A stretch of 64,000 nt of DNA, taken from contig CAJHZI010000558.1 in the NCBI GenBank assembly GCA_905160935.1, positions 973,001-1,037,000 on the forward strand. The letters are read 5' to 3'. The position numbers were made by a program, and so were the translations under genes. Below are positions 44,566 through 57,000 of this stretch, one piece after another; positions within the stretch are counted from its first letter, which is position 1; the number at the start of each line of letters is the position of its first letter. The notes beneath the pieces were generated by a model. The model saw nothing but the letters and a program-made list of their open reading frames with translations. It was not told the DNA's origin and ran no database searches. Origin of the DNA: Enchytraeus crypticus (lineage: Eukaryota; Annelida; Clitellata; Enchytraeida; Enchytraeidae).

Positions 44566-47290
44566 GAATTTATACCACACGTGTATTTTACAGTTGATCT
44601 TCGGTGTCCCGGACACAACAAGGGTAACGCAGTACTGGGGTATCAGAATAGAAAATAGCACGGGCTTGTATAAAAAGCTGATCTGAGAGTATTTCTAGGA
44701 CAAGCCACACTGGATTGCTGTAAGACGCTCTTGGGACTAATTCGACCTTGGATAGTACAATCAAAGTCAACAGTGTACAGTGCGAATAGGTAATCGCATC
44801 TAGAATCACTTCGAAACGTTGCCTAATTCATTCACACGACGAGTTGAAGAGTAATCTGAGAGCTTTGAGCAAATAATCAACAAAATGAGGAGATTCCATC
44901 CACCGCGATTCATTATTTCAAAACCTGTCGAGTCTCATATAGAGATCAGGCTGTTCCTGTCTCTCTATGCGTTACGTTGTTACTGTAAATACATTGGCGT
45001 CAAGTTGCAGTGGAAACAGACGCATACGGTAGAAGATTCACACTAGTCTATGGATGAGATTTGAAGATGTAAATTGGCATTTAAATTTTTTAGTTCTTAT
45101 TTTCAGCTTTTTTACGCAAAACATGCAGCTATTCATCATGTCGTAGCGTTGGGTTTAGACATATCTGCTTATAACAGTGCAGACTAAAACTTTTGTTTTT
45201 AAAAGTTAACCTACATCATCTGTCATCGAACGCGTAACTTATAGTGACATTCTGAAAATATGTCCTACGTCAACGGAGATATTGCCAAGCAAGGTCAATT
45301 TGTAAACGTTAAATAGGCAAATTAAAATTTAATTTACAGATCAATTTAAATTGACCTCTATACTTCATTTGTTCGTTTGACATGCCAGTTAAAAAGTCAG
45401 CATCTAAAATTTCTGATTACAAATCGAATGACAGATATTAATCAGATAAATTAACTTGAAATGCAGCAGATAATATTTCAAAATCAGTTCACTTCAATTA
45501 GGCATACTATGCATATAGATGTAGATCTAAAGTAGTATTAAAATCTAAACGTCACTAGATATTTTTAAATAGCATGAAATTTAAATTTATTTAGTCTGCA
45601 ATATTTAAGAAATCTTTTCTCGTTCCTAAAAAACGATGAAAGGAAACGTAGAGTGACATAGAAACATTACCTAAATTTTAGCTGCAGTTTTTGTTAAACA
45701 AAAGAAGTTTATCTAGTTAAAGTGGAGTGATATTTAATCATCTTAGTTAAGTTAGACATAAATACCTAAGACAACTTTTGCTTTGCTTAACTAAACTTGA
45801 CAACTTGTAAGCCTTAGTAATAGTACGCAAAACAGTAATACCGCTAAAATGAAAAAAAATCATCTTTAAATTCTAATGCTTACTTTGGGTGGCATTCTAG
45901 AAACAATCCATGGACAGCACTGGTTTTGTGTAGTCTTCTATATAAATGTATAGTAGCACAAAGGTCGAGTATATACATACGTATCATTATGCATAGGATA
46001 TTTATCATATTTATCACCGGCTTATTTCGTGCATGTTGCTTCTTTGCTACTATGATTACCATTCAGTAGAAGGAAATACATAATAATACTAATATGCAAA
46101 GATTTGCTATTCTTTGTGTTATCCAGTTTGTATGAAAACTCCGAGTATTAAACGATATTTAGTCATCTAAAAAGGTAACATACATAACAAAATGCTTCTT
46201 TAAGGCCGATTTCCTCCTCCATCGTTCTAAGTTATTCAAATTTGTTTAACTTTAATTTGTTTCATTTATACAAATATAGACCATTATGGAGTGCTTGCGA
46301 AAAAGTTATCATTTTCGCATTAGAAATAAAGTTTAAAGTTTTCATAACAATAAACATTAAGAGAAGATCTTATTCGATATGAGTCATTCGTGGCTTTTCC
46401 CTTCAGTAGTTTTTCTCGAAAATTATAAACCTACGCTATCAATTTAGCCACTGAGAACGTATATTCTACATGAAGTGGCAAACGCATGGTCACAATTTAG
46501 CAAACTCTTTGATCAAATTCTGATGTTGGTCTAGTTGTTCATCAGCGTCTCTCATATAAGTGTTATCCTATCTTGATACCAATTGTCCTACTTGTTTATC
46601 ACACATATCACAAAGCACTGCAACGTTCATTATATTTATTATGTTGGTATTTTGCTTGTCTGTTACAGACTTTCAAATTTCCTGCTATCATTGAGAGACT
46701 TTCGTCATTCATTGACTGGGAAGTGGAGTCACAACAATCCTGCAGCTAAACGCTCGAGGGGTCATATAACAATAGTGCCGTTGTAAAGATCTTATTCTTC
46801 AAGAATATCGTCATTCGCTAAAGGTTTCGCCATTTGAATGCTCTTCAGTAAAGTTTCTGCAGGCAAAATAGAAATCACTGTCCATTTACCGACAGCGAAT
46901 TACTCTCTACGTGACTGCAGTAAACAACTTTAGTCCGAACAACTTTTAGTATTAAATATTGTACAAACAACTGCTGTCTGAAAAGTCTGGAGAGTTTACT
47001 GAAAATATTCAACAGGCCTAAACTATTCAATAAATATGTTAGCTAGTTCGTTATTAGTAAAAAAGATGGTAAACTTTTCAATCAATTGATCCGTTGCAAA
47101 GGCATGTAAGAAATATAAGGAAAAAATTCAGGACTGTTTATATCACTTGCATAAATTCAACCAGCTTCAAATGGCTCATGAAATCCATGAAAATGAACTG
47201 TATAAAATGTAAAGTTATCATGAAATCTGAGTCTCGATAACTGAAAACAAACACACTCAATCACGTAACGAGTCACAGACTGTACAATAC
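44566..47290. other. AT-rich DNA upstream of the GPCR gene
   Basis: No exon, repeat family or core promoter could be identified. The GPCR promoter is presumably at its right end or in upstream exons that cannot be recognised. Confidence 0.45.
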
Positions 47291-47294
47291 CAGG

Positions 47295-48716
47295 ATGATG
47301 GAACAACTCCTGGTGGACGAAGACCTGATGATGTTGGAATGCCTGTCTGGATTACGTCATTTCAACGTCACAATGACGTCACTACTACCCTATAATCTGT
47401 TAAACGTATCGGATTTCGACGTGTCGTCTGCTCAACTGAATGACATATCGGAATCGGCGGCTCAGCCGCTATCAAGCGCCCACGACGTGATTAGGACTTA
47501 CCTCGTTCCGACAATATGCGGGTTTGGACTGATAGGCAACGCTCTGAACCTCGTAGTTCTGGCCTGTGACAGGGTGAGGCTGGCCTGTGACTCGCAAGAA
47601 AGAACGGTACACGTGTGGCTGAAGGCACTATCAGTGTCAGACTTTCTACTCTGCGCATCGCTACTACCGCACGGGCTACTGACGGGCAACTCTATAGCCT
47701 ACAGATCTCTCAGCTTTCAGCTCATCTACAGGACTTACTCTGACGCCTTCATTAACTACTTTATTCTCGTTAGTACTTGGTTAACAGTAACCATGGCCAG
47801 CAGTCGATATATAGCCATATGCCATCCGTTCAAAGCCAGACAGCTGAGGAGTAAGAAAGGCACTAAATTTTCCGTCGCAATCGTTTTCTGTATTTGTCTA
47901 GCTTTCAGCCTGCCTAGGTTTTTTATACACAGAATAGATAAGGTTTCGTGCAGCGGGGACGAGTCTGACGAAGGCCCTACTCTTTATGCGCTCAGTTTCG
48001 TATATCTAAACAGTGATACAAGTCGGATGGCCCACACTGCCTACATGTGGATATATTTCACTCTGGGCGTGTTTCTGCCACTAATGGCTCTGGCTTTCTG
48101 TAACATTCGTCTGGTGATGGCCCTGCGGCATTCCATGAGCATCCGGCTAAGATTCGGCGTCTCGGCGTCCCACGTGGCGGCGAATCAACGCATCACGACC
48201 ACACTGGTCACTATCGCCGCCATGTATATATTCCTCGTTGTGCCCGGGGAGGTGGTGTCCTTCCTCGTCCAGCAGGTCTCCACGGGTAGCATCCCCGCTC
48301 AGTCCCACTGGACCCTTCTCGTCGTCGGCGAGGTCACCAACGTCATGCAGAACATCAACTTCTCGTCCAACTTCATCCTCTACTCGATACTCAACGTTCA
48401 TTTTCGAAGAGTTCTCGGTAACGCTTTATGTCGCAGTTGCCGGGGCTGTAAGTCTAACAGTACCAGTGCTGGCGGCCCTTGCGTGCAGGGTAATGTTGAG
48501 AGGCGGAGGCCGCCGTCGCAGTTAAGGGGAGTGGAGCCTAAGGTTCAAGGAACGAGGGTACCGAGTCCCAGCCCTAGAGCCAATAGCGCCCATTCGAGTA
48601 GTAGCAGTAGAAATACGAGAAGACTCGCGGAGAACAGGCATTGCACGCCTGTGTCGGACAATCTGGCGATGGAAATGTGCGCCAGAAAAGTTTCCTCGAC
48701 TTACACTCCAGTCTAG
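47295..48716 (+). CDS. class A (rhodopsin-type) GPCR, neuropeptide-receptor-like, single exon
   Basis: A 473-residue intact frame with seven hydrophobic segments. TM1 has GNALN (81-85), TM2 LSVSDF (112-117), TM3 ends SRYIAICHP (170-178), TM5 has FLPLMALAFCN (260-270), TM6 VVPGEVVSF (315-323), and TM7 NFILY (359-363) followed by the NVHFRR helix-8 start. Two N-glycosylation sequons (Asn24, Asn37) precede TM1. A long Ser/Arg-rich cytoplasmic tail follows residue 375. Overall it resembles invertebrate peptide (FMRFamide-receptor-like) orphans; the ligand is unknown. Odd points: Ser replaces Asp in DRY, Phe replaces Pro in NPxxY, and the TM3 disulfide position is Arg146. An AATAAA lies at 48,873. 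The coding region is more GC-rich than its flanks. An upstream coding exon cannot be excluded. Confidence 0.88.
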   Translation: MMEQLLVDEDLMMLECLSGLRHFNVTMTSLLPYNLLNVSDFDVSSAQLNDISESAAQPLSSAHDVIRTYLVPTICGFGLIGNALNLVVLACDRVRLACDSQERTVHVWLKALSVSDFLLCASLLPHGLLTGNSIAYRSLSFQLIYRTYSDAFINYFILVSTWLTVTMASSRYIAICHPFKARQLRSKKGTKFSVAIVFCICLAFSLPRFFIHRIDKVSCSGDESDEGPTLYALSFVYLNSDTSRMAHTAYMWIYFTLGVFLPLMALAFCNIRLVMALRHSMSIRLRFGVSASHVAANQRITTTLVTIAAMYIFLVVPGEVVSFLVQQVSTGSIPAQSHWTLLVVGEVTNVMQNINFSSNFILYSILNVHFRRVLGNALCRSCRGCKSNSTSAGGPCVQGNVERRRPPSQLRGVEPKVQGTRVPSPSPRANSAHSSSSSRNTRRLAENRHCTPVSDNLAMEMCARKVSSTYTPV

Positions 48717-48872
48717 TCGTCAAGTCCAATGTTACTGTTGCCAATTTGTTTAGCCTTATTTTAGATTTTGTTCATATTTCTGCTTGATACTGAGCTTTTA
48801 GCAAAATGTTCAATCTAGTCAAAAGAATTACTTTCTCGGTTCAAACGTTACACTGTCCTGGTAAAGAAAGCA

Positions 48873-48878
48873 AATAAA
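48873..48878 (+). terminator. candidate polyadenylation signal of the GPCR gene
   Basis: AATAAA about 157 bp after the stop codon, on the coding strand. Confidence 0.5.
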
Positions 48879-48899
48879 TGTTAGGTAAAATCTAACAGA

Positions 48900-51405
48900 C
48901 AGTTTACAATGCCTACGTTCGTTTTATTTTATTCATATTACCCGTGTTGTGTCTGAGTTACTGAAGAATAGACCCACCATGGACTGAAAGTTTTGTGAAA
49001 GACGACAAAGCAGTATCTTATTTACTTGATATACTGTACACATTTAATAGGGAAGGATCGATGTACAACAAACTTACCCAGGAGTATTGTATCATGAAGA
49101 ATTATGTAACACGACTGCTCCGTATATGAAAACCTTAGAGTAAAATATCGATCGAATATGATTGGTATTGGCTTTAAATATGGCCTACATTGTGAGGCTT
49201 TGAGACCTAATAAATAGTTGATTTAATCCCATATCCGGTAACTGAAATTTAAAGATTTAAACACATGTTTTCACACAGCTATGCACTACGTACATTATCA
49301 ATATACGCACTATAATTAAGTCCCTGGCATTGCTTTATGGCGAGGAAATGTATGTTATATTTTTACTGACTGATTGATACATTAACCATAAATTACTCAT
49401 TGACATTATGGAGCTCAATTCGTCTGGTAAACGAACTACCAACAGTTTTTGATATACTTTACACTGCAATGAACAACGGGCCACTGGACACTAACATACA
49501 ATCAGTCCAGTTTCTACACCCAACCACATAGAGTTCTCTACGCTGCTGGTGTGCTATGATGATACTGAACTACTAATCATAGCGAAGCCTGTGGATTCGT
49601 TTAAACAACCTTCTATCAGACAATAAATAATTAACAATATAAAAGGCGTTTAGATTTAGAAAAATAAAGTTAAATTTTAGTCTACTGTATTTGGCTTCAA
49701 TGGAAGGTCATATTCAGAGTCGTAATGCGGTTGAGGGAAGCAGGGATAGGCTAAACCATCGGACCCAATCGCTTTATCAATAATATCTAATTTTGATAGG
49801 ATACATTTAAACGAAATCATAAAATAAATTGAATATTCAGAATCATTAATGAACGTCAATAATAAATACCCGGTTCATATTGTTTATTGATTGAGCCAAA
49901 TAATTATAATCAGACATAATAGAGAATAACTTAACAATTCATACTTAGCAGTACATACAAATCTGACAAACAAATGCGTACAACAAGCATATGTGCACAC
50001 TATTAGAGGAACAACAGTAGCGTACAACAAGCATACGTGTACACTAGTAAGGAATAATTATGAGATAATCAATCAGCGCGTAGAGGACGTGCACACTTGT
50101 GTACATTCATACATCCAATCAGTAGCAAGCCTACAGCAAGAGCACACCAGTGAAAACAGCCAATCGTCAAGCAGCACTTGACACTGGTTGACCATATCTT
50201 ATGGATTTAAATATGCTGAAGAAGTGTTGCTTACATTCTCACGTGACTGGCATACTGAGTCATTCCTCTAAAAATAGACTACCGGTCGACACAATTAGAG
50301 CAATGATCTGACATAAATAGCAGACAAACTATAAACCATATGAACTATGCAGAATACAAGATTATACAAACATCCAGTCATAAAGAAAATGTTTAGCACA
50401 ATAAGGAACACACGAAATCGGAACGTCCTCATTATTACTAAGATATTTGTAGGCCTACATCTCTCGGAAGTAGACACAGACGAATTCTGAAGAAAGAGAT
50501 AATAAAGGTCATTATAACATTTAATTGAATACCTACAAAGAACATAAATAAAAAATCATGAACATAACATGAACAAAAGTCGTACTATTTAACATATTCT
50601 TATAATTTCTAATCATTTTTATACGTCTTCACACAGACCTATAACAAATTTCTTAACAGCAAAAGACTGGGCAGCACAAGAATACACACTAAGTAACGCA
50701 CACATGATAAACGTCTCTATGTACAACGTATGTGATCATTGGGTAGTGCTTAACTGTAAAGGTACATTTTCGATCTTCAGTAAATCATAAAATAAATTGA
50801 AAATCAATGCCTTTAAAAGAACGTGCATGCCGTTATAAAATTACGCATAAATATAAATGAATACAGAAACATATACATGTCATTGAACAGAGCATCCACG
50901 TGCGTGTCAATATTAAAATAAGGCATTTTTACATGTATATGTTAGTAAGTTAAGGCAATATAGACCGTGGCGTATTTTAAATTTACAATGTTACCTCAAA
51001 CCTTGAAAATTAGACTTCTTAAATATAAGTAATTTTTTTATTTCAAACTATGAGAACATAATTATTTATAGGAGCAATCATACAGTAAGCAAAATAAGTG
51101 ACTAATTAAAGATAGCTTGAAAATATTGACATTCTTCTGTCAAATTTTAATAAATGTTACAAAATTAAACGTTTTAATAAATTAAATAGATTAGAAGCCA
51201 TACTAAATCTACTCCAGGTAGTTTCTTATTGGCTCCTCTTCTACAGAAATTCTACAATTCCACTTCTAATTTTAACTTTAACATAAACTTTAGTAATATC
51301 GATCAAGATAACTTAGTCTACTTTCCCTATTGGAGCATAGAAACTAGACGTGTTTTAAATACTTAGCATGTTCAACATTGAAATCATATCAATCATGTCA
51401 ATAAT
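48900..51405. other. AT-rich DNA without recognised gene
   Basis: Nothing supportable in either strand. Confidence 0.5.
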
Positions 51406-51409
51406 TCAA

Positions 51410-51485
51410 ATTCAGTACTCTCCTCGTCACTGATTGGCTATTAGAGCAGGAAAGTGACGTTAAACCTGGGTTCTAGCTGTAGCCA
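51410..51485 (+). mobile_element. SINE family S, copy 4 (body and tail only)
   Basis: CGTCACTGATTGGCTATTAG, then AGCAGGAAAGTGACGTTAAACC, matching the body and tail of the copy at 12.8 kb. The tRNA-like head is missing or decayed. Confidence 0.7.
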
Positions 51486-53640
51486 AGGATATATACTTAA
51501 AATAAATCGAGTCTAATTAGATAATTTAATACAAGTAGGTTCACTTGAGCACAAAGTATACACATTTTGTAAACATACACGAGAAACAATTATCTTGAAT
51601 CTACTTGAATGCATTAATTATAGTAATTGTACACAAAATTTAAATAAACTACGATTGTGGTGGTAATATTAGCAAATTATATAAGACAAATAGTAAACAG
51701 AATTAGAATACCTACAGTCAGAGGTATTCAACATTCTAACAAACCTAACCTTTATCATCATTCAATTCTTAGAAGTGCAACGAATTAACAAGAATTTCTT
51801 CAGCATTCCATTATTATTAATGACACCAACAGGCAGCTTCATTACATCATTTCACTCACTAAGCAGCGACTGTTGTGTGAAATTGACAAACAAACTTATA
51901 AGCCTGGCAGTCAAACAATGAGACCAGAATAAATACACGTAGAGAGGGTCTGCCTGATGAAAAAAGGGAGGAAGGCAAAGAATGAAAAGAGTATACGCAA
52001 AGTGACAGAGTTAAGAATCTTAAGACTACAACAAAGCGGAGTGCAAACAACAAGACAGAATCGACAGTTTTCATCGCAACCCTGGATCAGGACTCGTAAC
52101 TATCGACTCTTTTCGCTTTTATAATTACGTTAGTAATATGTAATAATGAAATTTTAATATAAAATTTACATTCAATAACAAAATATGGTACAGGTATGGC
52201 ATATTTACAAAACACTTAGTTTAGACAGATGCAACATCTGCATGATACATGTTCAGTAAGAATTGCAGACATTCAGTTTATTTGCGAGATTATAAAATAT
52301 ACAACACTACATGTATGTATAAGTTACAGCAATACCGGCAAGGACAACTAATGTCTTAAGTTAAGCAATACTGTCGCATAGCGGTTTCACATCAACACCT
52401 CTACTGTATATTTTAACACACCACCAGCAGAATTCAACTGAAACATGTACAACTAAAGAATATGCATAACATCATAGCAACACACTTGTATCTCTTGTAT
52501 AATTTAACTGAAGCTTATACAACTACAGAATGTGTACTTGTATAGTTTAATTGAAGCTTATACAACTGCAGAATGTGTACAACAACATAGCAACATACCT
52601 GCAAAATCATAAATAATTTAACTGACAAATCCTAAACGATAAGCAAAATATGAAATAAACATACAACCAAAATTCAATGCTTCATAATCTTGAACCAGTG
52701 TCACATATATTTAGCATACTACAGTACATACAAAACATATCTGCTATAGCAGCACAACATGTCAAGATCTACAACCACAATGCATACAAAGATAAATTGC
52801 AAGCAAATAGACATTTCATACATTTAATATTCATCAGAATTCACCAAACAACATTTCACTTGCACAATCAGTTAATGGTACCAGGGTAAAAGGCCTCCAC
52901 TTAGCATAAACTTATATTTGTATGAATTCCGAAAATATATAACATAAAATAGCATTTAATTAATTGTCATTCGGTTCATCCTAAAACTCTATAATTTTCT
53001 GCAATTTTAATGAAAAACTAAATCCAGTAAATATTATATAAGTATGACAAAATAATATTGTAACTTAGCTTCTGAACTGTCTCTCACACCTAATTTAGCA
53101 TTTCATAACTATTAACTAGCTCAATTAAATGAACAATGCAATAGATATGCTCATTCAGCTTAATCTAAGATGCTCCGAGAATTGGTTTATAGTGAGAATA
53201 AATCTATTATAAAAACCGTCAACAGTACTATGACGACGTACTTTAGAGAAAGATTTCATAAATCTTTTACAAATTAAAATTAACAAAAATTCCATTAGGA
53301 AACTGACATTTATTGAACACTAAATTGACACAACATCTCACGGGAAACTGTTTGGTAAAATATTAAGATTTTAGAAATGGTAGAGTAATTACCGTTTCAG
53401 TAAATTACTAAGGTAATCAGATCCACCAAACAGGAAGAAGCTGTAATAAGCTCTGCCATAAAGTTACAGCTAAACAGATTTTAGCAGTTGCTTCACACTA
53501 CAATGGGGGCATGTAGACAGTAAAGATTGCCAACATGTCTGGAAAATGCATTTTGTAATCTAGCCCGTAAGGTTGAGTGGTTACCACTGAATAAAAATGA
53601 ATTGAGACTAAACTAGTATGACTATATCCTAAATTAGCCT
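51486..53640. other. AT-rich DNA downstream of CCDC47
   Basis: No gene was recognised. A loose repeat around ACTGAAGCTTATACAACTAC recurs at 52,435-52,585. Confidence 0.5.
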
Positions 53641-53646
53641 TTTATT
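53641..53646 (-). terminator. candidate polyadenylation signal of CCDC47
   Basis: TTTATT on the plus strand (AATAAA on the minus strand) about 320 bp past the CCDC47 stop codon. It is one of several possible sites in AT-rich sequence. Confidence 0.3.
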
Positions 53647-53963
53647 TACACAGTTAAATCATTATTCGTTAATAGTTAACTACTTATAAAACATTATCTA
53701 TTTATTATAATAGGAGGTGATCTTAGACAATGACGCCATAACACTAAAATAATAAATAAAATAAATCAGAGCTGCAATAAATTTCAAGAATTAATTTGCA
53801 CGAATGTATCAATAGGATTTACTAGGATTCGTTATCAACTTATTTGTATTCCTATTGCTAAAGTTCTGCATACGCTGAGTCAGTGAGATGTCCTAACACT
53901 GCACTGACCCCCAACATTCACAGCTAGTCAGTGCTTAGTGAAACTGTGATACCCTGCATATGT

Positions 53964-54035
53964 TTACATCGTCTTTATCTTCATTCTCTTCATCTTGGGT
54001 CCTTTCTTCTTAGCATCCTTCTTCAAGTTCTTTTC
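53964..54035 (-). CDS. CCDC47: CCDC47 terminal exon
   Basis: 24 codons including the stop, after a GATAG acceptor. Reads [20 protein letters not shown] then KTM and stop, the Lys/Met-rich C-terminus expected to bind ribosome RNA or acidic surfaces in this protein. Confidence 0.92.
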   Translation of the reverse strand, partial: EKNLKKDAKKKGPKMKRMKIKTM

Positions 54036-57000
54036 CTATCAAACACAATTTAAAAACTTAATATAATCAATTGAGCAAAAAATGTTAACGACAAAAGCCG
54101 AGTTTAGCGTCACTCTAAAATCTCAAAAGCATATTAGTAACTGGCCGAGAATGGAATTTGAATCGGACACTTACTGATTCACAGTTAGACAACCGAGCTA
54201 CTGGCTCAGCCAGTGACAGTAGAACTGAGTAGTAGTAGTTATCAGCACGACTCAAAGACATTAACAGATTTCCTATTAAACCACAATGATGCAGCTCAAA
54301 AATTTTAGTTAAAAAATTTGAATAGATAGGTAAAAGTGTTATTTGAATGGATTATTCTCATTTGAGCAGCAGTGATGTGAGTTTGATTAAAAACAAATAC
54401 ACTATTTACACTGGAGTTTTCATTTTAAGACTATGAAAAAATACGAAAAAACAACAAAAACACAAAAAACCTAAATTTTCTAGAAAATAAATATTATGCT
54501 TCTTTTGCAGTTCGTAATATGATTTTATACAAAGGTCATAACTTATAAATTACAAATTACATACAACCTTATTTTCATCCACATTGCACAATGTAGCTAC
54601 TCTCAAGCCACATTTATTTTAAAATCATCAAAATGTATTTAATATTATATTTTGGTAATTTAAGTAACTAATTATTACTTCTTCTTTTTTAAATTTAATG
54701 TATTGCCAAAAGAAATTTATGAGAAACAAATTAAAACATTACAAATAACAAGTAACACTGTTTCACTAAAAGTGTGACTTCAGGTGAAGTCAGGTTGTCG
54801 GAGAATGTTTATAATTTCATTGTTTTCAGTTTTCCAAATGACTCTTTATGCAGTATTTAATGAAAACTTCTATTTAGGTTAAAATTTTACATTAATAAAA
54901 ACATAATTAATAGTAATGCATTTAGATGAAATTACTGGATAATTAAGGATTTAAGGTATTACAATATTATAAATTAGACAGGAATTGGAAATTGTTATAT
55001 TTTTAAGAAACTATTTTTGTTCTTCCACTATGTTTATAAAAATGACCATGAAAAATACCAAAAGCCCATAAAGAATGGGTAAAGTAAGTAAAGTAAAGTA
55101 AGCCCTATTTTTTCCAAAGTTAGTACAGAAACTTTAGTGCATTAAAAAACAACGAAAAACACAAAAGAAACAATGAAAAAGAAAATATAGACAAAAAACA
55201 GGTCTTTCATCATTACTAAGCAGTGGTAAGTTTTCCTGAATCAAAAAAATAACTGATCATGGTTGCAAATTTATTATCTTCTTTCAGAGGAGGCAATATC
55301 CCATCTTCTGTAGTGCACCGCCAAGTGGCAGGTTCAAGATACATATTCATACTCAAAGTCCGCTTTCTCGCTCCATAAGAGCACTCCTTAGATCAGCAAG
55401 TTAATCCCTTCACAAAGTCTATGCCTTATCCATACCTTATGTAGCAATATCCCATAATACGAGATAAATCTCAGCAACTGCATGAGAATTTAAAACCATA
55501 CATCAGAGAGTAGTTTTTCTTTTCTAAGATGTTTTCACAAGTCCATTTAGCGCTGCTATAGCATATAAACAAAATGGCGTCATGTACACTGAATAGTAGC
55601 AGGGAAGAGACATAAACAAAATGGCGTCTTATACACTGATTAGAAGTAGGGAAGAGACGCAAACAAAATGGCGTCTTGTACACTGATCATATTAGTAGCA
55701 GGGAAGAGACAAACCTCAAGCTTGCGCTGTTTGTCGGGGTCGTCCTCGTTCATCATCCTTTCTTTCTCAGCTCTTCGTTTCTCTTCACGCCTCGCCTGCG
55801 CTGCCTCGTTCCTCTGCGTGTGAGTCGCTTTCTGCAGTGACTCAGCAATCTTCAGCCGCATCTTCTCCGCCTTCATCTTACCCTACATCATTTGATTTAC
55901 ACAGTGCCAAGATAAAGTAGTACGGTTAAAAATATTGAATATGTCTCAGAACTCAAATAAAGATTGTACAAGAGTTCTTTAACTTTAATAAAATAAGAAC
56001 TAGCTTAAGAAGAGAGCATGAATATGAAGAGTATGAATAAGAACATTCATATTTGAACTTAATGAAAGCCTAGCTACGGATAGAACGAGCAGCAAGACCA
56101 TTAGGTGTTCAACTTTAGAACCAAAGAATACACTAGAACTTATGCATATTTAAGAAAATTGATGTGGAATATATAAAAATTAACATAAACAACTTTAATA
56201 CCACAGAAAGTAGTAATCTCTCTGTCTCTTTAGTGTACAGCAAGTGGCAGGTTCAAGGTACAGATTCATACTCGAGTCAGCTTTCACGTTTCATATAGAG
56301 CACTCCATAGAACAATGCAAGTTAATCCCTTCACAAAGGCTATGCCATATCCACTTCTTATGATCTTAAGTAGCCTAAATCTTCATAAAAATGGCTTCTG
56401 GGGTGGTTTCTCATTGCCTTCTTCAGCTTTAGCTTTGTTTCCTCTTAAAACACGTTCAGTTAACAAAACAAAACATTTTAATATTTCATAATTCACCATT
56501 AGATTCTCTTATACATGAAAGCAAATATTCAATGGCAACCTCTTTGCTGAGAGCAAATCGTTTCATCTTGTCGATACAGTGAAAGACCATTTGGAGTAGC
56601 GGCTTCATTAGTTCCATATCCCTGGGAGTAGCGTTACCTTTATCAGCAACTAAACACAACAGAAAAGCCTAACAGCATTGACGCACTGCACCATGTGCCG
56701 CTTTCTGGTACTTAAATTAGAACATTAATCAATTTGTTGCATTTTACAATCATAATATTTTAATGATTTCTGTTAATAATTTTAATTTTTCAAGTAAAAT
56801 TATAGGAAACTAAACAGTCGTTACACAGTTCAAGAATGCAAAAGTAACAACCCAGCAAGCCGGTAAGATATTGGGCCAGCTTACAAAAATGAGATCTGCA
56901 AAACTGACAGCTGTGACCGTAGTTGAACTGACAGCAGTGACAGCTGCAGAACTGACAGCAGTGACAGCTGCAGAACTGACAGCAGTGAACTGACAGCTGC

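Noticed and set aside
48147-48525. Open frames on other strands or frames within the GPCR
   Set aside because: Shadows of the GC-rich receptor coding sequence.
49677-49859. 60-residue open frame on the minus strand
   Set aside because: No similarity recognised and no splice context.
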